Positions 59,225 through 64,000 of a DNA stretch of 64,000 bases are shown piece after piece (position 1 is the stretch's first letter; the number at the start of each line of letters is the position of its first letter). The DNA comes from Antedon mediterranea (Eukaryota; Echinodermata; Crinoidea; Comatulida; Antedonidae), in contig NC_092675.1 of NCBI RefSeq assembly GCF_964355755.1, positions 4,374,312 through 4,438,311 of the forward strand. The letters are read 5' to 3'. Both the position numbers and the translations under genes were made by a program. Below the pieces are notes generated by a model. That model worked only from the letters and a program-made list of their open reading frames with translations, ran no database searches and had not been told where the DNA came from.

Positions 59225-59720
59225 ATTTTATAGTAATGATGATGATTATGTCATGCGGCTAGATAATGATGAATGATGTTGATAGTGATAACAAAGATAA
59301 TAATTATGATCCAAAACATGATGATGATTACGCGTGACGTCACTTGTAAAGCTTAAAGACCGAATTTCGAGTTTAGGCAGCCAGGTGGTGATGATGATGC
59401 AAATTGCCTATTGTGTGGACAATAACAAAAAATGATGATAACAATGTTATGTATAGTGTTGATTTGACAATTGACAATTTCAAATAATTAATGAAGGTAT
59501 ATGGTGATGATATAATCTATATCAAATGCCGTTGATAGATGATCAGAACATGGAGGATGTGCAATTAATGATGCCGACTATGATAGGCTGATGATTGATG
59601 AATCACCATGAAGACGACAAAAAGATGAATAGTATATTTATATGACGAGTAACAGTGATTATGATAGTGATAACGATGTTGATGAGGGTGATAATGATGA
59701 TGATATAGGAGTCTGATATG
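59225..59720 (+). repeat. Imperfect (GAT)n / (GATAAT)n microsatellite region
   Basis: ATGATGATGATTATG, GATGATGATTACG and similar runs recur over nearly 500 bases. Confidence 0.6.
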
Positions 59721-61552
59721 ATGTCAATTTTTGTCACTTGTCATGATAGACGGTGACAAAAATCTTGTAACATTGTGTTATTCCGCCCTCTATGTTACAA
59801 AATGCAAATTTGTTGTGGTTTTGAGTTTTGATTGTCAAGTGCAAAAAAATGGTATTAAATAGTCAAACTTCTCTTGCCGTTTTCGAGGTTTTCATGTCGA
59901 ATCGAGTGTGAAAATAAATACCAACTATTGGAATAATGGCTTTTTAAATGTATGGAAGTACTGAATTAATGAGGTGAGTATACCATCAGATTCATCACTG
60001 TTTTTTATATTTAAAACTAAATATTTAACAGATTTTTTGAAGTTCAGGTGGAGTTCTAACTTGGCCTTCTCGTCTGCTAAGTTTGTACACCTCTACCACC
60101 TGACAGTTCTGAAAGATGAAACCAGCCTTGTTAGGAAACGGGAGTTCATTGTAGGCCTAGGCCCATGCTATGGTTCATCAATGTACAAGTGTTTCGTTGA
60201 AAGCGAACTATCAAAGAAGATTGTGTAAACAATAATGTCAGACTGGTACTAACTAAGTAAGGCTAAGCCCTAGCTAGTAGTACTAAAGCCTAACTGTTTA
60301 TGAAATACAATTCTCTCAAGATAGTCTGCTTTTAGTTTTAAATATTTAAAAAAAAGGAATTAAATACAGTTATAATTTTGACAATTTATTAGTCATTTAT
60401 ATTGTTGTGCCATCTCGGAAACCTTCCCAGAATGTTTTAACTTTGTCTTTAATATATCAGCATCAGTGAAATTAAATGTTTTTCTTTTTTTCTGTACTTC
60501 TGTGCACTATATATTTAATGTGCTATATTTATGCGCCATATTTATATAATTAAGTCACGGAGTAACTAATTTAGTGACTTTAATAAGCTTGTTTTGTGTA
60601 ATGGTTATGTAACACATTAGAACACACCTCCTTGTCGTTTTTAAACGATTAATACAGAATCATGTAACACAGAATCAATCAATTAAAATTGGTTGATTTT
60701 GTGTTGTTTTTTTCTCACGTTTTCAACAATTGACTGTACTATATTGCACGCAAGTTTTTTGTAGAAAATTTTACAATGTCGTAGGCCTGAATAGTGTAGG
60801 ACTGGAAACCCACCTGTAGAGTGCGACATCTGAAACTGCTTTGTTCCCCCAGACAAAATATGAGCACCCCTCCTCTCCTCTTTTACAACCCAGTACACAG
60901 GCAAGATACAGAATGAAAGTCAAATACTCCTGTAATAGGTTAATGATCTAGGTCATTTTACTGGACATCTGACCAAACTCAACATAAGGAATATCTCTCA
61001 AGACAAAAATGGGCTTACAATGAGTGTCTAGAGAAGAGATACAAATAGGAAAATATTAATTAAATCATCATAAATAAATATACAGTATATTTCTAAGGGT
61101 TAATTTATTATAAGTATTTATTAAATTAAATGAATTATTCATACTACTTTGACAATCCAATGATTGTCAAGTTAAAGTGGCTGTTTGATTGACAAGTATT
61201 CAATGGTTTATTGGATTAGACTAGACAATGGCTTATGTACACATACGCAGAGGATTAAAGGATAGTGAAATTACTGTTAATTAAATTAATTCAATTGACC
61301 TAGATAAGTTTGTCCATTCCATGGGATATTTCTCAGAAAAAAATGGTGCCACTGTCGTTATAAAAAAAGAGACAAAGTGTGGCAGATGACCATGGCATTG
61401 AATATTTCATTATCTAAATTTTTATTTTATTAAGCTTTTAAAACGATTCAATGTCAAGTTTGCACTCAAGGTTATATACTTTCCTCTTAACTTTACTTTT
61501 TCCTTTTTTTAAAGGTTTAAAAATATAACTTTAATAACACAAGTTATTTTTT

Positions 61553-61620
61553 ATTGTCGAGCGCATAGAGACATCGCTTATTTGCGCTATAAGTATATAA
61601 ATCTATCTATTATTATTATA
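61553..61620 (-). repeat. GCGCTATAAG repeat with (ATT)n
   Basis: TTGTCGAGCGCATAGAGAC to TTTGCGCTATAAGTATATAA then ATTATTATTA; reverse form of the TATAGCGC repeat family. Confidence 0.45.
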
Positions 61621-62396
61621 TTATTGATTTTTTATACTAAAAAAAATGGGGGGAAAATGTAACAAAAGAGATACAACATGCATGTGTTGACATACAAACC
61701 GACATTGTAACCAATTATAAATTATAAATTATTATTACTTTTTTTTTTTTTTTTTTTAATTTCATCATATAATACATTACAAAGGATAAAATCATAATAA
61801 AATAAAAAAATTAAAATTAAAATCACAAAAACAAAAACAACAAAGATATCCATCTAATAAATTAAATAACGGTTCATAAAAATTATTCTAATCTTTAATA
61901 ATTTCATATTTGATTTATAAATGCTTTTAATTGTATCCATTTTGTATTAAAAAGTATTATTACTTATGATATGCTCATATTTAATTTTGTAGATTATTTT
62001 TGTCATGCTCATGGGAGACCAACAAAACTAAAACTTTATAATCAGTTTCTAGTGAGTAAAAGAAAGCAAATCAATGAGCTGCATTGTTTTCAATTCAGAG
62101 GTTTGCTAGGAATTATAGTTTACTCATATGACAAGGTCAAACAATCTACACCCCACTGGTAACACTGCATCCTTTCCTATACTCAATACCTGTGCAGTTG
62201 TCCGTTAGACCACCATATTACACGTCATTCTTACGTCAAACTGTTCTTCGGTTACCAATTCTTAGAAAAAGACATCGTCAGAATTATAATCAATTGTTTT
62301 CATTTAGAATTAAGTGCAGATTTTGATTTCTTTTTAGGAATATTACAATGAAGGAATTATTAAAACCTCCAGTTATTTGCCCTTATATTATTTGTT

Positions 62397-62559
62397 TTAA
62401 GTTCTGTCTATCGAACTTTATGTGACAAAAAAATGTGATGTGCCCATATATGGACATGATGATGCCACATCACTACCATATTTAGGCACATCACTACCAT
62501 TTTTTAGCACATCATACTTTGTTTTGTCATACTAGTTTGATAGTGTAGACAGAGTTTAA
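62397..62559 (-). mobile_element. MITE family A, copy 13
   Basis: TTAAGTTCTGTCTATCGAAC to TAGTGTAGACAGAGTTTAA, TTAA at both ends. Confidence 0.85.
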
Positions 62560-62660
62560 CAAAGTTTTATGATATTTGCTCTCTGAGAAGTCACAAGTTT
62601 GAACTTTTTAATATATCTTTTTAACTCATTTTTTGAGAATATACAGTACCGTATATTTTG

Positions 62661-63402
62661 GTGTATAAGTCACACTTTTGACATGCAAATTTGACCTCTA
62701 AATTAAGGGTGCGTCTTATACACCGAACATAAATGCCTCACCACACAGATTGTACATATCGTCACCTCGTTGGCTAGGCCTGAGTAGGCTAGGCCTAGCT
62801 ACAGTGTACTAACGTAACGGAAACCTGCTTCTGCCTAGTTTTCAAGGCATTTTAGCGTGATGTTATACTAAATATGATGAAAGGATTTGTTCATTATGGA
62901 GCTGTTTTAGGCACTCCGATAAAATTTCATTTGTAAACGTTTACGATTGGAATAGTATTTATTTTTATACGCACGATCGCCGACCGCCGTACCCTCAGCG
63001 CAAGCCTTCTTGGCAGCCACATGGTGTACGGTATTCGACTAGTATATTCTCCAGGTGATTATAGCATGGACCTAGCATACACACTTCTCCGATACATAGA
63101 TACTAATCGAATACGATTGTCCGTGAAAACGTGCGCCCTCTCGAAATGATCGATGTCGAGCGAAGCTAGCCCACACACGTGCGTGTTACACACACGGTCA
63201 TGCACTCGATGTTGCGGGTGCAAAACTCATGAATAACAAGTTAGAAACAACTTGTTGAGGCTGGGCGCGGCCGAGCCTAGGTAAGAAAAAACCTAAATAA
63301 AGTACGCCGTTGTAGATATAACAAAATACATTATTACAATAATATTGATTACAATTTAAAAAAACATTGTTTTGATGAAATATAAAGTGCGTCTTATACT
63401 TT
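62661..63402. mobile_element. Possible TIR element with GTATAAGTCACACTTT ends
   Basis: Left GTATAAGTCACACTTT, right AAAGTGCGTCTTATAC, an inverted pair 740 bases apart; a further GCGTCTTATACACC sits inside at 62711. The interior is CpG-bearing and non-coding. Boundaries and type are uncertain. Confidence 0.4.
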
Positions 63403-64000
63403 TTTATTTTTTATTTTTTTAAATTTTATTTTAAGTACAATAAGTGGTCAAAAGGTCCAAGTTCACATTCTGATGAATCATTTTAATGGATAATTGTCTG
63501 AACAGTTTACAGTTGTGACATCTTTATTACATAAAACTGCTAGTGGATCTGCTGCCCCAGACAAAACAGCCACTCTTCCAGAGTGTACTGTCCTCATAAG
63601 ATATTATTGTCTGTTGATGTCATGCATCTACGATCCATCCCAATCCATCCTAACTCGTGTTCTTGATAAACCTGTCAAATAGAAAGTGAAATCAATTGAA
63701 ATAGTTGAAAATAAAAAAAACCCAGAATATTAGCACACCTGAAGAGATCAGTAACCCATGGTATAAATATTAAAGTCATCTATCTTGTAATCTGAAATAT
63801 ATTTAATATAATTGATATAGTTATGACAGCACTTCAGTTCATTGACATGCCAATCCTCTGTAGTTTATTTTTTCTCATCATATTTGCCAGTTTAGTTTAA
63901 AGGTGTCATCCAAGAATTTCATTTCGAACATTGTATCACTCTGTCAACTCATTTTGATGGAAGGACAAGCACACGATTATGGCTTGCCTTACTGTAATCG

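Larger units (their letters stand above)
56593..64000. other. Right end of window, no gene recognised
   Basis: AT-rich sequence with MITEs, an imperfect GAT microsatellite, poly-T at about 61738-61760 and short frames (for example 59974-60228, 63494-63682) without recognisable domains or supporting splice structure. Confidence 0.5.

Noticed and set aside
59974-60228. 84-codon plus-strand frame
   Set aside because: No family resemblance, no splice support.

Overview
The window is AT-rich animal nuclear DNA, probably from a marine invertebrate deuterostome. An echinoderm or hemichordate fits best: the proteins resemble their vertebrate counterparts closely, introns are small, and the motif TAGGCCTA is scattered everywhere. 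No species can be named from sequence alone. All genes were assembled by eye from splice sites, reading-frame continuity and remembered protein families. There are no bacterial genes, no CRISPR array and no intact transposase.

Layout. At 1-683 on the minus strand are the first two coding exons of PTEN, which continues past the left edge. From 9.2 to 38.7 kb three conserved plus-strand genes follow each other: G3BP (stress-granule scaffold, 9 coding exons, 463 aa), KRI1 (40S ribosome biogenesis, 16 coding exons, 769 aa) and ZFAND4 (ubiquitin-like plus AN1 zinc finger, 9 coding exons, 536 aa). A lone exon at 46.1 kb could begin a Trm9-type tRNA methyltransferase gene. A five-exon gene at 53.4-56.6 kb encodes an unrecognised mucin-like type I membrane protein of about 375 aa with sorting and PDZ-type motifs in its tail. 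I see no convincing gene from 56.6 to 64 kb.

Everything else is dominated by non-autonomous mobile DNA. There are 13 copies of one roughly 160-bp MITE, a second GC-richer MITE family with TIRs based on GACGCAACGC, two CAGGGA-ended elements, a 1.9-kb CAGGGC-ended element with a 5-bp target duplication, and a 1.2-kb foldback element with a 9-bp target duplication. There is also a 362-bp TIR element carrying a Pol III-like unit, three tRNA-derived SINE families, LINE relics, and 28-33-bp palindromes flanked by 7-bp direct repeats. G3BP intron 1 holds a 3.4-kb non-coding tandem array rich in the octamer TGACGTCA.

The genes are not an operon or pathway. G3BP, KRI1 and ZFAND4 are a run of housekeeping genes (RNA granules, ribosome assembly, ubiquitin-linked quality control). 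PTEN points the other way. The mucin-like gene stands alone in a repeat-rich region.
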